Shown: positions 25,815 to 35,764, counted from the first letter of the stretch. The stretch: DNA of 64,000 bases from Acetobacteraceae bacterium (GCA_027482245.1 JAIXWG010000038.1:1-64000); one strand, 5' to 3'. The notes: generated by a model not told the origin, from the sequence alone. Translations and numbers: made by a program.

Positions 25815-27350
25815 TCAGCGCCGCCCGCGCAATGCGCCGCCGGCGAGCCGGTCCAGGCCGAGGTCCTGTGCCGCCAGGCGCGCATTGGCGTCGAGCAGCG
25901 GCGCGATGGCGGGGGCCTGGTGCGGCACCAGGCGGGCGTAGTCGGCCTCCACCTGTTCCATCACCTCCGCGAGTTCGGCCCTGAAGGTGGCCTCGTCCAG
26001 CAGGGTGAGGCGGCCGTGGCGCACGACGACGCGGCCATCCACCAGCACGGTGTCCACGCCGCGGCCGGTCTCGGAGAAAACAAGTTGCCGCGTGGCACTC
26101 GTGAAAGGGAGCCAGGCGGGGTCGTGCAGGTCCAGCAGCAGCAGATCGGCCTTCATGCCGGGGGCGATGGCGCCGATCTCGGCATCGAGCCCGACGGCCT
26201 TCGCGCCGCCGGTGGTCGCGGCCTCCACCGCATCGCAGGCGAGCACGCCGGCGGGCTCTGCATCGCTGCCGGCGGCGAGCAGGCTCATCATCTTCATGGC
26301 CTGGAACAGGTTCTGGCAGTCGCTGCAGGAATTGTTGTCGCAGCCCAGCGCGATGCGAACGCCGGCTCGCTTCATGGCGGCGACGGGGGCGACGCCGTTC
26401 TTCAGCTTCAGATTGGCGAGCGGGTTGTGCACCACGCCGGCGCCGGCCCCGGCGACCAGCGCGATCTCCTCCTCCGAGATGTAGACGGCATGGGCGAGGG
26501 TGGTGCGCGGCGTCAGCAGCCCGACCTGCGCCATGTGCCGCACCAGGGAGCCACCCTGCGCGCCATAGACGCGCCGCGCCTTGGCGAGCTGCGCGCGCGT
26601 CTCATAGACATGGGTGAAGACCGGCAGGCCGTAGCGTTCCGACAGCGCCGCGATGCCCTCCAGCAGCGCCGTCGAGGATCGCTGGGGGCCGGAGGGGCTG
26701 AGCGCCCAGTGCAGAAGCGGCGGCAGCGGCCGCAGGCGCTTCAGCTGCGCCTCCACGAAGGCGAGGTCGGCGGCGGGATCGCCCGGCTTGCCGCCGATGA
26801 TGGCGGCGATGTCGGCGGGCGTGCCGGGCGCCATGAAGGGCGCGATGTCGAGGTCCGGCAGGTCGCGCAGCGCGATGGAGAAGACGACGCGGATGCCGAT
26901 CTCCGCATAGGCGGAGAGGATCGTGTCCAGCGTCTCCTCATCCTGCGGCACCAGGCTGTTCATGTCCTGGATGGTGGTGATGCCGTTGCGCAGGCATTCC
27001 ATCGCGCCGAGCAGTGTGCGCGCCCTGATCTCCGCCTTGGACCGCCTGCCCCAATAGGCGGGCTGGGAATGCAGCGCCCAGACGTCGAAGGGCATGTCCT
27101 CGAAGCGGCCCTTCAGCAGCGCGTCGTAGGAATGGTAGTGCGCGCTGACGAGGCCGGGCATCAGGAGTTTGTCGCGCGCATCGATGATCTCGGCGCCCGG
27201 CGGCGGGACCAGCGGCGGGCCATCCGGGTCGCTGATCGCGGCGATGCGGTCCCCCACCACCAGCACGTCCCGCACCGCCGGGCGATGCGGGTCTGAGCCC
27301 GGGGTGAGGGCGCGGGCGCCGCGGATCAGCAGCGCGGGGGCGATGGGCAT
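25815..27350 (-). CDS. Amidohydrolase of the cytosine/guanine deaminase (ATZ/TRZ) family
   Basis: A 511-residue metal-dependent hydrolase or deaminase. The metal site is HxH in MPGLVSAHYHSYDALL (about residue 70), His in FTHVYET (about 245), His in TTLAHAVYI (about 282) and Asp in ALGCDNNSCSD (about 335), with VVHNPLANLKLKNG typical of the family. Known members deaminate or dechlorinate triazines, guanine and related N-heterocycles. Clustered with an NMT1-type binding protein and a flavin oxidoreductase, it probably serves breakdown of an imported nitrogenous compound. Confidence 0.85.
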   Translation of the reverse strand: MPIAPALLIRGARALTPGSDPHRPAVRDVLVVGDRIAAISDPDGPPLVPPPGAEIIDARDKLLMPGLVSAHYHSYDALLKGRFEDMPFDVWALHSQPAYWGRRSKAEIRARTLLGAMECLRNGITTIQDMNSLVPQDEETLDTILSAYAEIGIRVVFSIALRDLPDLDIAPFMAPGTPADIAAIIGGKPGDPAADLAFVEAQLKRLRPLPPLLHWALSPSGPQRSSTALLEGIAALSERYGLPVFTHVYETRAQLAKARRVYGAQGGSLVRHMAQVGLLTPRTTLAHAVYISEEEIALVAGAGAGVVHNPLANLKLKNGVAPVAAMKRAGVRIALGCDNNSCSDCQNLFQAMKMMSLLAAGSDAEPAGVLACDAVEAATTGGAKAVGLDAEIGAIAPGMKADLLLLDLHDPAWLPFTSATRQLVFSETGRGVDTVLVDGRVVVRHGRLTLLDEATFRAELAEVMEQVEADYARLVPHQAPAIAPLLDANARLAAQDLGLDRLAGGALRGRR

Positions 27351-27394
27351 GGCAGGGCCTCCTCTCCGTCAGGCCCTGCAAGCCCTGCGCCGCG

Positions 27395-28429
27395 TCAGGC
27401 GCGCACGGGGGTCACGACGCGCTCCGCCGCGGGCGGCAGGAAGGAACGGTTGAAGACCTCCTCCGCCCGCGGGGTGCGCGGCAGTTCGAAGACCTCCACC
27501 ACCTGCGCGATGGCGCGCGTCAGGCGCGCGTCATCCAGGTCGCCCGCACCGACGCGCGCGGCTTCCTCCGTCGCGATGATGGTGCGCCAGGCGAATTCGA
27601 TGCGCTGGCGCTCCATCTCCTGGTTGAAGGTGGGATCGACGCGCTGCATGGCCTGCACGCCGACGGCCGGGTTGCGCACCGTCTCCAGCATCGCGCGGTT
27701 GATCGCGGCGACCATGCCGCGCACCTGCTGCGGCCGGTCCCGGATCATGCGCTGGGAGACCATGACGCCGTTCGAATAGATGTCGATGCCGTGGTCGGCG
27801 AAGAGGAAGAAGCGGTAGTCCCGGTCCGGGTTCTGCCCCAGCGCCAGCAGGTTGATGTAGGCCGTCACGGTGAAGACGGCGCCGATGTCGAACTGGTCGC
27901 GCAGCAGCATCGGCTCCTGCATCGCAGGGGCGATGTTCATCACCTCGTTCCGCGCCATGTCGAGGTTGTTGAGCCGCGCGAAGATCGGGATGAGGCGGAG
28001 CGCCGGCGATCCGGTGGAGCCGCCGATGCGCCGGCCCTGCAGGTCCTGGATGGTCCGGATGCCGGTGGAGTTCTTCACCAGCAGGGCGAAGGGAGCCTTG
28101 TTGTAGATCTGGTAGACCATCACCGGCGCCTCCCCGGGCCGGTTGGCTGCCTGCTGGATGATCGCATTCATGTCACCGAAGCCTGCTTCATAGGCATTCG
28201 ACATGATGCGGGTGATCGTGTTGGCGGAGCCGTCGCCCTGGTCGATGGTCACGTCGAGCCCGGCTTCCCGGAACCAGCCGCGCTCCCGCGCCAGGTAGTA
28301 CCAGGAATGGACGCCCTGGAAGCGCCAATCCAGCGTGAAGCGGATGGGCGTCAGCGCCTGGGCGAGGGCAGGGGCAGCCAGCAGGCTGGCCGGGGCGGCG
28401 GCCAGCAGGGTGCGGCGGGAAAGGGCCAT
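27395..28429 (-). CDS. NMT1/THI5-type ABC transporter substrate-binding protein
   Basis: A 344-residue periplasmic protein with a signal peptide ([23 protein letters not shown]) and an NMT1 core starting [32 protein letters not shown]. Relatives bind pyrimidine precursors, aromatic N-compounds, taurine or sulfonates. The permease and ATPase are not in the window. It lies between the flavin oxidoreductase and the amidohydrolase in a minus-strand operon, suggesting its ligand is their substrate. A related protein is at 33321. Confidence 0.88.
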   Translation of the reverse strand: MALSRRTLLAAAPASLLAAPALAQALTPIRFTLDWRFQGVHSWYYLARERGWFREAGLDVTIDQGDGSANTITRIMSNAYEAGFGDMNAIIQQAANRPGEAPVMVYQIYNKAPFALLVKNSTGIRTIQDLQGRRIGGSTGSPALRLIPIFARLNNLDMARNEVMNIAPAMQEPMLLRDQFDIGAVFTVTAYINLLALGQNPDRDYRFFLFADHGIDIYSNGVMVSQRMIRDRPQQVRGMVAAINRAMLETVRNPAVGVQAMQRVDPTFNQEMERQRIEFAWRTIIATEEAARVGAGDLDDARLTRAIAQVVEVFELPRTPRAEEVFNRSFLPPAAERVVTPVRA

Positions 28430-28502
28430 GGGGCGGGTCCTTCAGGGTTGGTGACCCGCCCGGTATGCAAAAGATGGGCCAATTATTGCCGATCCTTCAT
28501 GT

Positions 28503-30509
28503 TCAGATGGCCCGGCCCGCGGCCTCCCCTTCCTTGATCGCGCTGTCCGCCCGCCGCGGCGCCAGCGCATCGCCGATCAGCCGCAGGTCGAGCCCCTGCG
28601 CGCGGCGGGGGGCGAGGGCGTGGAACAGGCCGTCCTGCGCCTCCGCCCCCAGCGCCAGCACCACCGTGTCGATGCCCTCCCGCACCACTTCCTCCTTCGT
28701 GTAGACGTCGCGGAGGCGAACGGTACTGCCCTCGATCGCGACGAGTTCGAGGTCGGTCGCGAAGCGCATGCCCATGCGCTTCAGCATCCCGTAGGTCTTG
28801 CCCCAGTCGCGGCTGGCGGCGAGGTCCGGCGCGGGCTGGCCGAGCCAGGTCACGAACTCGACCTGCGCGCCCTGGCTGGCCAGGTATTCCGCCGTGACGA
28901 CCGCCTGGCGGCCGCCGAGGCCATCATAGATCAGCGCGCGCTGGCCCGGCGCGATACGCTCCCGCAGCGCCTCCATGTAGGAGACGACATGGGGCTGGTC
29001 CGTGCCGGGGACGGGGGCGCCGTTCCAGCGTTCGGGGCGCAGCGGCGTCCAGCCATGGCGGAGGCCCTTCGAGCCGGTGGCGACGACGATGCTGTCATAG
29101 CCATCGGCCAGCAGCATGTCCTCGGTCGCGATGGTCTGCAGCCGGATCTGCACGCCGGCCTTCACCACCTGCCGTTCCAGCCAATCCGCGACGCCGGCGA
29201 GCTCCGTCCGCGACGGCGCGCGGGACCAGAGCCGCACCTGCCCGCCCAGCTCATGCCCGCGTTCGAACAGCGTGACGTCGTGCCCGCGTTGCCGCGCCGT
29301 CAGCGCCGCGCGCATCCCGCCCGGGCCACCACCGACCACCGCGACCTTCTTCGCCCGTTCCGCACGCTTCAGCGTGCCCGCGCCCAACTCCTTCTCCTGC
29401 CCCGCGGCGGGGTTGTGGATGCAGGCGATCGGCGCCTGCGCGAAGATGGAGGACATGCACCAGTTCGCGCCGACGCAGGGGCGGATGTCCTCCGCCTCCG
29501 CCCGCTGCGCCTTGGCCACCCATTCGGGATCGGCGATCAGCGCGCGCGCCATGGCGACGAAGTCGCAGTCACCGTTGGCCAAATGCTTCTCCGCCTCCGC
29601 GGGGGTCACGATGCGGCCGACGCCGACGACGGGCTTGTCCACCGCCTGCTTCACCTTCCGCGTCGCCGCCATCTGGAAGCCGTGGCTCTCCGGCGAGGTC
29701 GGGTAGATCAGCATCCGGTTGAGATAGGTGCCGTGGCTGCAGGAGACGTAGTCGATGAGGCCGGACGCCGTCATGCGCGCCGCGATCTCCGCCCAGTCAT
29801 CGGGCCGCAGCCCACCCTCATGCCCGTCATCGCTGTTGATGCGGACGCCGACGATCATGTCGGCGCCAACTTCCTCCCGCGTCGCCTGGATGATCTCCAT
29901 CACCAGGCGGAGGCGATTCTGCAAGCTGCCGCCGAAGGCATCGTCGCGGTGATTGGTGGCGGGGGAGAGGAACTGGTTCAGCAGGTAGCCATGCGACATC
30001 GAATGCACCTCGACGCCATCGAGGCCACCGTCGCGCGCATGGCGGGCGGAGAGGCGATAACCTTCGCGGATCGCGTCGATGTCCTGCACCGTCATGACAT
30101 GCGGCATCTCCCGGTACACCGCGCAGGGCACGGCGGAGGGCGCCCAGACGGGATGGCCGGAGGCCACCGAATTCGTCTCCCGCCCCCGATGCCAGGGCTG
30201 CGCCAGCAGCAGCGCGCCGTGTTCGTGCACGGCGTCCGCGATCTTGCGGTACTGCGGCACCATGCGCGGGTCGAAGGACAGCGCCTTGCCGCGATAGGGC
30301 AGGGAGGTCTCGTGCACCGCCATCGCTTCCATGGTGATGACGGCGACGCCGTGCTTCGCGCGCTCCGCGTAATAGGCGACGTGTTCGTCGGTGAAGACGT
30401 GGTCCTTCACCAGCAGCGTCGCATGCGCGCTCATCCAGGTGCGGTTCCGCGCCACCTTCGGGCCAAGCTGCATGGGGCTGAACAGCGTCGGGTAGGGCGT
30501 GGCGTTCAT
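28503..30509 (-). CDS. NADH:flavin oxidoreductase of the trimethylamine dehydrogenase / dienoyl-CoA reductase type
   Basis: A 668-residue three-part flavoenzyme. Residues 1-340 form an old-yellow-enzyme TIM barrel binding FMN (HSMSHGYLLNQFLSPATNHRDD, VGVGRIVTPAEAE); 345-370 is an iron-sulfur segment; 385 onward is an FAD/NAD(P) domain (VAVVGGGPGGMRAAL). The iron-sulfur motif reads CVGANWC with a later Cys: Cys345, Cys351 and Cys363 remain, but the second ligand (Cys348 in trimethylamine dehydrogenase) is Ala348. Relatives demethylate trimethylamine, dimethylglycine or stachydrine, or reduce dienoyl-CoA. It heads the minus-strand operon and is divergent from another flavoprotein. Confidence 0.85.
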   Translation of the reverse strand: MNATPYPTLFSPMQLGPKVARNRTWMSAHATLLVKDHVFTDEHVAYYAERAKHGVAVITMEAMAVHETSLPYRGKALSFDPRMVPQYRKIADAVHEHGALLLAQPWHRGRETNSVASGHPVWAPSAVPCAVYREMPHVMTVQDIDAIREGYRLSARHARDGGLDGVEVHSMSHGYLLNQFLSPATNHRDDAFGGSLQNRLRLVMEIIQATREEVGADMIVGVRINSDDGHEGGLRPDDWAEIAARMTASGLIDYVSCSHGTYLNRMLIYPTSPESHGFQMAATRKVKQAVDKPVVGVGRIVTPAEAEKHLANGDCDFVAMARALIADPEWVAKAQRAEAEDIRPCVGANWCMSSIFAQAPIACIHNPAAGQEKELGAGTLKRAERAKKVAVVGGGPGGMRAALTARQRGHDVTLFERGHELGGQVRLWSRAPSRTELAGVADWLERQVVKAGVQIRLQTIATEDMLLADGYDSIVVATGSKGLRHGWTPLRPERWNGAPVPGTDQPHVVSYMEALRERIAPGQRALIYDGLGGRQAVVTAEYLASQGAQVEFVTWLGQPAPDLAASRDWGKTYGMLKRMGMRFATDLELVAIEGSTVRLRDVYTKEEVVREGIDTVVLALGAEAQDGLFHALAPRRAQGLDLRLIGDALAPRRADSAIKEGEAAGRAI

Positions 30510-30595
30510 GGCGTTTCGCTTTCCTGGTTGCGTTGAGCCTTGCCAGCGCGCGGAGGCGCGTCAAGACTGGCGCGGGAAACGACAGGAACGGCGGC

Positions 30596-32227
30596 GTGGC
30601 GGAACTCGACGTCGATTGGGTGGTCGCGGGCACAGGCGCCGCGGGAGTCGCTGCCGCGCTGGCCGGCGTGATGCGCGGGATGCGCGTCGTCGTCATCGAG
30701 AAATCAGAACGCATCGGTGGCGCCACGGCATCGTCGCTGGGCGGGCTCTGGGTGCCGGACAACCACCTGATGGCGGATGCCGGGCTGTCCGACACGCTGG
30801 AGGATGCGCGCCGCTACATGCGCTTCCTCTCCGGCGGCTATGCGCTGCCCGCGATGACGGAAGCCTATCTGACGGCGTCACGCATCGCGTTGCGCGAATT
30901 CGCCGATGCCGGCGTGGCATTGCGGCTGCTGCGCGGCCTGCCCGATCACTATTTCCCCAGTGCCGAGGGATCGTCCCGCGACGGCCGCATGGTGGAGGCC
31001 GCACCGATCACGCGCGCGGCGCTCGGCGACTGGGGCGATCGGCTGGAGGAGGGCGTCTACAACGAGGCCGGCGTGAGCTGGGGCGACGCCATCGCCTGGG
31101 GCGGCCTCGGCGCGCGCAACACCTGGCCAGAACACGAGCTGGAAGCGCGGCGCGCGGGGCAGCTGCTGGCGGCGGGGCCCGCGCTGGTCGGGCAGTTTCT
31201 CTCACGGCTGATGGCGGCTGGCGTGCCGGTGCTGGCCGGCTTCCGTGCGGAGCGCCTGCTGGTGGAAGGCGGCCGCGTGACGGGCGTGGAGGGTGGCGGC
31301 ACGCGCATCACCGCGCGTCGCGGCGTCGTGCTCGCGACCGGCGGCTATGAGGGCAATGACGCGCTGGTCAATCGCTTCGAGGGCCTGCCGGACTGGATGA
31401 ACATCTTCCCGCGCAGCATCGAGGGCGACGGCCTGGTGATGGGCAGCGAGATCGGCGCCGCCACCTGGCGCGTGCCGAACAACCTCGCGATGCTGGTGGG
31501 CTACGCGATCCCCGCGCCGGCGCCGATGGAGGGCGAGGTCTTCTTCAGCGCGGGACTGCGCGGCCTCTCCTACCCCCACAGCATCGTCGTGAACGACGCC
31601 GCGCAACGCTTCTGCGACGAGAGCCAGTTCCAGCATGTCGTGGCTGGCCTGACGCGCTTCGACCTCGGCCAGCATCGCCACCCCAACCTGCCGGCCTGGA
31701 TGCTCTTCGATGCCCAGTACTTTGCGCGGTACAGCTTCGCGCGGCGGCCGCCCGGCGCACCCATTCCGGATTGGGTGATGCAGGCGCCGACCTTGCGCGA
31801 GCTGGGCGCGAAGATCGGGCTGGATGGCGCGGCGCTGGAAGCGACGGTGGCGCGCTTCAACGACGGCGCCGCGCGGGGCGAGGACCCCGAGCATGGTCGC
31901 GGTTCCTCCGCCTTCGCGCGATCGACGGCGGGCGATCCGAACGCCGCGCATCCGAACCTTGGCACGCTGTCGCAGGCGCCCTTCTGCGCGGTGCGCATCC
32001 GGCTTGGCGGCATCTCCGCGGCCGGGCTGCTGACGGATGACCAGGCGCGCGTGCAGCATGTCCGCGGCCGGCCCATCCCCGGCCTCTATGCCTGCGGCAA
32101 TGCCGCGGCGCCGACGGAATCCGGCGCGGGCTACCAGGCCGGCGTCTCGCTCATGCGCGGCGTCACCTTCGGCTGGCTCGCCGCGCGCCACGCTTTCCTG
32201 CAGGCTTCACAAGGAGACGAACCATGA
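30596..32227 (+). CDS. FAD-dependent oxidoreductase (fumarate reductase / 3-ketosteroid dehydrogenase family)
   Basis: A 543-residue flavoprotein. The N-terminal FAD motif is VVAGTGAAGVAAALAG followed by VVVIEKSERIGGATASSLGGLWVP. The C-terminal closing motif is GLYACGNAAAPTESGAGYQAGVS, as in 3-ketosteroid-delta1-dehydrogenases and soluble fumarate reductases. No signal peptide is seen, so it is cytoplasmic. GTG 30596 is used because it follows aggaac and starts just before the Rossmann strand; the TTG at 30533 adds an unrelated stretch. The stop overlaps the ATG of the Bug gene at 32224, so the two are co-translated. Confidence 0.85.
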   Translation: MAELDVDWVVAGTGAAGVAAALAGVMRGMRVVVIEKSERIGGATASSLGGLWVPDNHLMADAGLSDTLEDARRYMRFLSGGYALPAMTEAYLTASRIALREFADAGVALRLLRGLPDHYFPSAEGSSRDGRMVEAAPITRAALGDWGDRLEEGVYNEAGVSWGDAIAWGGLGARNTWPEHELEARRAGQLLAAGPALVGQFLSRLMAAGVPVLAGFRAERLLVEGGRVTGVEGGGTRITARRGVVLATGGYEGNDALVNRFEGLPDWMNIFPRSIEGDGLVMGSEIGAATWRVPNNLAMLVGYAIPAPAPMEGEVFFSAGLRGLSYPHSIVVNDAAQRFCDESQFQHVVAGLTRFDLGQHRHPNLPAWMLFDAQYFARYSFARRPPGAPIPDWVMQAPTLRELGAKIGLDGAALEATVARFNDGAARGEDPEHGRGSSAFARSTAGDPNAAHPNLGTLSQAPFCAVRIRLGGISAAGLLTDDQARVQHVRGRPIPGLYACGNAAAPTESGAGYQAGVSLMRGVTFGWLAARHAFLQASQGDEP

Positions 32228-33195
32228 CGGTGATCAAGCGCCGCACCCTTCTGGCGGCCAGCGCGCTGCTGCCCTTGCCGGCGCTGGCGCAATCCGCCTG
32301 GCCCGCTCGGCCGATCCGGCTGGTGGTGCCCTTCGCGCCCGGTGGCACCACGGACATCGTGGCCCGCATCCTGGCCGCCAACCTGCAGGAGCGGCTCGGC
32401 CAGCCCGTGGTGTCGGAGAACCGGCCCGGCGCTGGCGCCACGCTCGCCTCCGGCCAGGTCGCGCAGGCGGCGCCGGATGGCTACACGCTGCTGATCTCCA
32501 ACAGCGCCTCCCACGGCATCTCGCCGACGCTGTTCCGCAACGTGCGCTACGATTCCATGGCGGACTTCACGCATATCGCGCTGGCCGCCACCACCTCCAC
32601 GGCCATCGTCGTCAATCCGCGGTATGAGGCGCAGTCGATCGCGGACCTCATCCGCATCGGGCGTGCGAAGCCGGATGGCGTGGATTTCGCGATTTCCGGC
32701 CACGGTACGACGACGCATCTGCTCGGCATGCGCATCGGGCTTGCCGCGGGGTTCAAGATGAACCCGATCCTCTATCGCGGCGCGGGACCGGCGCTGATCG
32801 ATGTCATCGCCGGCACGGTCGGGCTGTTCGTCGATGGGCTGCCTTCCTCCATCCCGCATCTGCGTGACGGCACGCTGAAGGCTATCGCGGTGGCGGATGC
32901 GCAACGCAACCGTCACCTGCCCAACGTGCCGACGCTGGCGGAGCAGGGGCTGCCCAACATGACGTCCTATTCCTGGTTCGGCGTGTCGGGGCCGAAGGGC
33001 ATGCAGCCCGCGGCGGTGGAGCGGCTGAACACGGAGATCCGCGCCATCCTGCAGCTGCCCGCCGTGCGCCAGCGCTACACGGAACTCACCGCCGATGCGC
33101 CGGACATGACGCCCGCGCAGTACGCCGCCTTCATCGAGGAGGAGGTGCGCGTCTGGGGCGAGGTGGTGCGCGCGACGGGCGCCACGGCGGATTGA
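32224..33195 (+). CDS. Bug/TctC-family periplasmic solute-binding protein
   Basis: A 323-residue receptor with a signal peptide (MTVIKRRTLLAASALLPLPALA) and Bug landmarks WPARPIRLVVPFAPGGTTD, SENRPGAGATLA, PDGYTLLISNSA and PILYRGAGPAL. It overlaps the FAD-oxidoreductase stop by 4 bases, the best clue to its role: probably uptake or sensing of that enzyme's substrate. No TctAB partner is adjacent. Confidence 0.92.
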   Translation: MTVIKRRTLLAASALLPLPALAQSAWPARPIRLVVPFAPGGTTDIVARILAANLQERLGQPVVSENRPGAGATLASGQVAQAAPDGYTLLISNSASHGISPTLFRNVRYDSMADFTHIALAATTSTAIVVNPRYEAQSIADLIRIGRAKPDGVDFAISGHGTTTHLLGMRIGLAAGFKMNPILYRGAGPALIDVIAGTVGLFVDGLPSSIPHLRDGTLKAIAVADAQRNRHLPNVPTLAEQGLPNMTSYSWFGVSGPKGMQPAAVERLNTEIRAILQLPAVRQRYTELTADAPDMTPAQYAAFIEEEVRVWGEVVRATGATAD

Positions 33196-33208
33196 CGCGC
33201 GGCACGCG

Positions 33209-33281
33209 GCATGCCGTCCGCGGCATGCGGATTGCAAACCTCTTGCCCCGAACGCGATCGCAACGGCACGCTTCCGTGCCG
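33209..33281 (+). terminator. Two stem-loops in the gap between binding-protein genes
   Basis: gcatgccg-tccg-cggcatgc (33209-33228) and cggcacg-cttc-cgtgccg (33264-33281). The first lies 14 bases after the upstream stop and may terminate or attenuate; the second sits in the leader of the downstream gene. Confidence 0.4.
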
Positions 33282-33320
33282 CACGGTCGCGGCTTCGGCG
33301 TATACAGCAGGAGGATGCCC

Positions 33321-34349
33321 ATGATGCGTGCACCGACACGGCGTAGCGTGCTCTCCACCGGCCTGGCGGCGGGGCTGCTCGCCGCACCCGGAATCCGCGC
33401 CCAGGCCGCGCGGCGGCGCGTGCGCTTCTGCCTCGACTGGACCTGGCAGAGCGCGCATTCCGCCTGGACGCTGGCGGCGGACCGCAACTTCTTCACGGAG
33501 GCCGGGCTCGACGTGCAGATCGACCGCGGCTTCGGGTCGGGGGATACGATGACGAAGGTCGCCGCCGGCACCTACGACATCGGCTTCGCCGACACCAACC
33601 TGCTGCTGAAGTTCAACCACGAGAACCCGACGGCGCAACTCACCTCCGTCTTCATCCTCTACGATGCCTCGCCGAACGCCGCGATCTTCCTGAAATCCAC
33701 CGGCATCACGAAGCCGAAGGACCTGGAGGGCCGCAAGATCAGCGTGACGGATGGGGAGGGGACGCGCCTGCTCTTCCCGATCTTCGCGCGCGCCAACCAG
33801 CTCGACATGTCGAAGATCGAGCTGCTGTCGGTGACGGCGCAGCTGCGCGACACGATGGTGGTGCAGCGCCGCGCGGATGCGACGCTGGGCTTCCTGACGA
33901 CGACGGCGCTGAACATGGTGGGCGCGGGCGTGCCGCGCGGCGATATCGGCTGGCTGCAATACAACAGCTGGGGCGTCGCGCTGTATTCCTCGGGCCTCGT
34001 CGTCCGCAAGGATTATGCGGAGCGGAATCCCGAGGCCGTCTCCGCCTTCATCGCCGCCACCATTCGCGGCCTGCGCGCCATGCTGGCCGACCCCGTCGCG
34101 GCCATGGCGTCACTGAAGCGGCGGGAGGCGCTGGTGGATGAGGCGATCGAGATCAGCCGCAACGAGCTGATCAACGAGGTCGCGCTGCTGACGCCGAATG
34201 TCCGTGCCAATGGCGTTTCCACCGTCGATCGCGCGCGGTTCGAGGCTTCGGCCGCGCAGGTGGCGGAAGCCTTCGAGATCCCGATCCGCCCGGTGATGGA
34301 CTTCACCTACACGGATCGGTTCCTGCCGGCGGACCGCAGGATCATATAG
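33321..34349 (+). CDS. NMT1/THI5-type ABC transporter substrate-binding protein
   Basis: A 342-residue exported protein: Arg-Arg signal peptide (RAPTRRSVLSTGLAAGLLAAPGIRAQA), then VRFCLDWTWQSAHSAWTLAADRNFF, the NMT1 N-terminal core, and YDIGFADTNLL. Start 33321 is 6 bases after caggagg; 33315 is too close and 33324 is an alternative. It resembles the protein at 27395 in layout. It overlaps the convergent amidohydrolase by 8 bases. The transport partners are absent. Confidence 0.88.
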   Translation: MMRAPTRRSVLSTGLAAGLLAAPGIRAQAARRRVRFCLDWTWQSAHSAWTLAADRNFFTEAGLDVQIDRGFGSGDTMTKVAAGTYDIGFADTNLLLKFNHENPTAQLTSVFILYDASPNAAIFLKSTGITKPKDLEGRKISVTDGEGTRLLFPIFARANQLDMSKIELLSVTAQLRDTMVVQRRADATLGFLTTTALNMVGAGVPRGDIGWLQYNSWGVALYSSGLVVRKDYAERNPEAVSAFIAATIRGLRAMLADPVAAMASLKRREALVDEAIEISRNELINEVALLTPNVRANGVSTVDRARFEASAAQVAEAFEIPIRPVMDFTYTDRFLPADRRII

Positions 34350-35733
34350 CGCCCCGCGCGGCGACGCCCTTCGGGATGCGGCCCATGTCGCGGGCCGTAT
34401 CCCAGACGCGCCGGATGGCGGCGGCGCCGCGCTTCACCACCGCTTCCTCATCCGCCACCACCACGCGATGGTCGCGCAGCAGCGCCACGCCATCGACGAG
34501 GAGGCTGTGCAGATCGGCGGCGACGCCATTCGTCAGCAGCGCCTGCAAGGGATTCCAGACGGGCTGGTAACGCGCGCCGGCCAGGTCGAAGAGCAGCAGG
34601 TCCGCCGTGGCGCCCGGCGTGAGGCTGCCAAGGTCGCCGCGCCCGATCGCCGCCGCGCCATCCACCGTCGCCGCGCGCAGCATCCGCTCCGCGGAGGCGA
34701 TGCCAGCGCGGCTTGCCTGCACCTTCGCCAGCATCTGCGCCGCGCGCAGTTCCGTCACCATGTCCAGCCCCACGCCATCCGTGCCGACGCCGAGCCTGAT
34801 GCCGCTGTCGAGGAAGCGCGCGAAGGGAACGCCGAGCCCGCTGCGGGCAAAGGCATAGGGGCAGGAGGCGACGGCGGCGCCATGTTCCCTGATGATCGCG
34901 AGTTCGTCGTCCGTCGCCATGACGCAATGCGCCAGCACCGTGCCGGGCCTGAGCAGGCCGAGGTCGCGCAGGTGCTCGATGGGTGACTTCCCGTAGCGTT
35001 CGCGGACGATGTCGAGCTCCACCTGGCTCTGCGCCGCATGGATCGTCAGCGGGCAGCCGATTTCCTCGGCGGTACGACCGATCTGCTGGAGGAGTTCCGG
35101 CGTGCAGGTGTCGAGGCCGTGCGGGCCATAGCCGACGCGCGTGCGGCCCATCGGCCCTTCGTCGTATTCGCGAAACAGCGACAGCACCGTGTCGAAGCCG
35201 GTATCGGCGGCGGGCGGCGCCGTGATGGGCTTGCCATCCGGCGTCATGTCCATCTTCGGCGTGGAGAAGAGGTAGGGGCAGGAATAGGTGCGCAGGCCGA
35301 GCCGGCGGCCTCGTTCGATGAAGGGCGCCTGCTGCAGGCGCCACACATCCATGATGGTGGTGGAGCCGCCCTTCAGCGTCTCCAGCAGCGCCATCTCCGC
35401 GACGTCGCCGATCTCATCGGGGGAGAGTGTCTCCGCCGCGATGTCGCCCATCGGCATCAGCAGGGAATAGACGATGTCGCCGGGCAGGTCGCCTTCCCCG
35501 ATATCGTCGGCCAGGCCGCGGAAGAGCGGCGCGGAGAAGGCGTGATTGTGCAGGTTGACGAAGCCCGGGATCAGCAGCCCGTCCGGCAGCGTGATGCGCT
35601 CCGCCTCCAGCGTCGGGCGTTCGCGCGTGACATCGGCGATGCGGTTGCCCTGGATGATGACATGGTGGTCGCCGCGCAAGCCGCCGGCGGCGTCCCAGAT
35701 CCAGCGCGGCTCGATGATCAGCGTGTCGGTCAT
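34342..35733 (-). CDS. Amidohydrolase of the cytosine deaminase / 8-oxoguanine deaminase family
   Basis: A 463-residue cytoplasmic metal-dependent deaminase-type enzyme. Metal ligands: HxH in IPGFVNLHNHAFSAPLF (about 63-66), His in LTIHAAQSQVELD, His in TVLAHCVMATDDE and Asp in LGVGTDGVGLDM. A frame open upstream to 36177 is only read-through of the overlapping hydrolase gene; the ATG at 35733 gives a normal length. It is last in the minus-strand operon that begins with mct. The substrate is unknown. Confidence 0.85.
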   Translation of the reverse strand: MTDTLIIEPRWIWDAAGGLRGDHHVIIQGNRIADVTRERPTLEAERITLPDGLLIPGFVNLHNHAFSAPLFRGLADDIGEGDLPGDIVYSLLMPMGDIAAETLSPDEIGDVAEMALLETLKGGSTTIMDVWRLQQAPFIERGRRLGLRTYSCPYLFSTPKMDMTPDGKPITAPPAADTGFDTVLSLFREYDEGPMGRTRVGYGPHGLDTCTPELLQQIGRTAEEIGCPLTIHAAQSQVELDIVRERYGKSPIEHLRDLGLLRPGTVLAHCVMATDDELAIIREHGAAVASCPYAFARSGLGVPFARFLDSGIRLGVGTDGVGLDMVTELRAAQMLAKVQASRAGIASAERMLRAATVDGAAAIGRGDLGSLTPGATADLLLFDLAGARYQPVWNPLQALLTNGVAADLHSLLVDGVALLRDHRVVVADEEAVVKRGAAAIRRVWDTARDMGRIPKGVAARGAI

Positions 35734-35764
35734 GCGCGGCTCCGGCCAGGGTTGCGGGAGCGTA

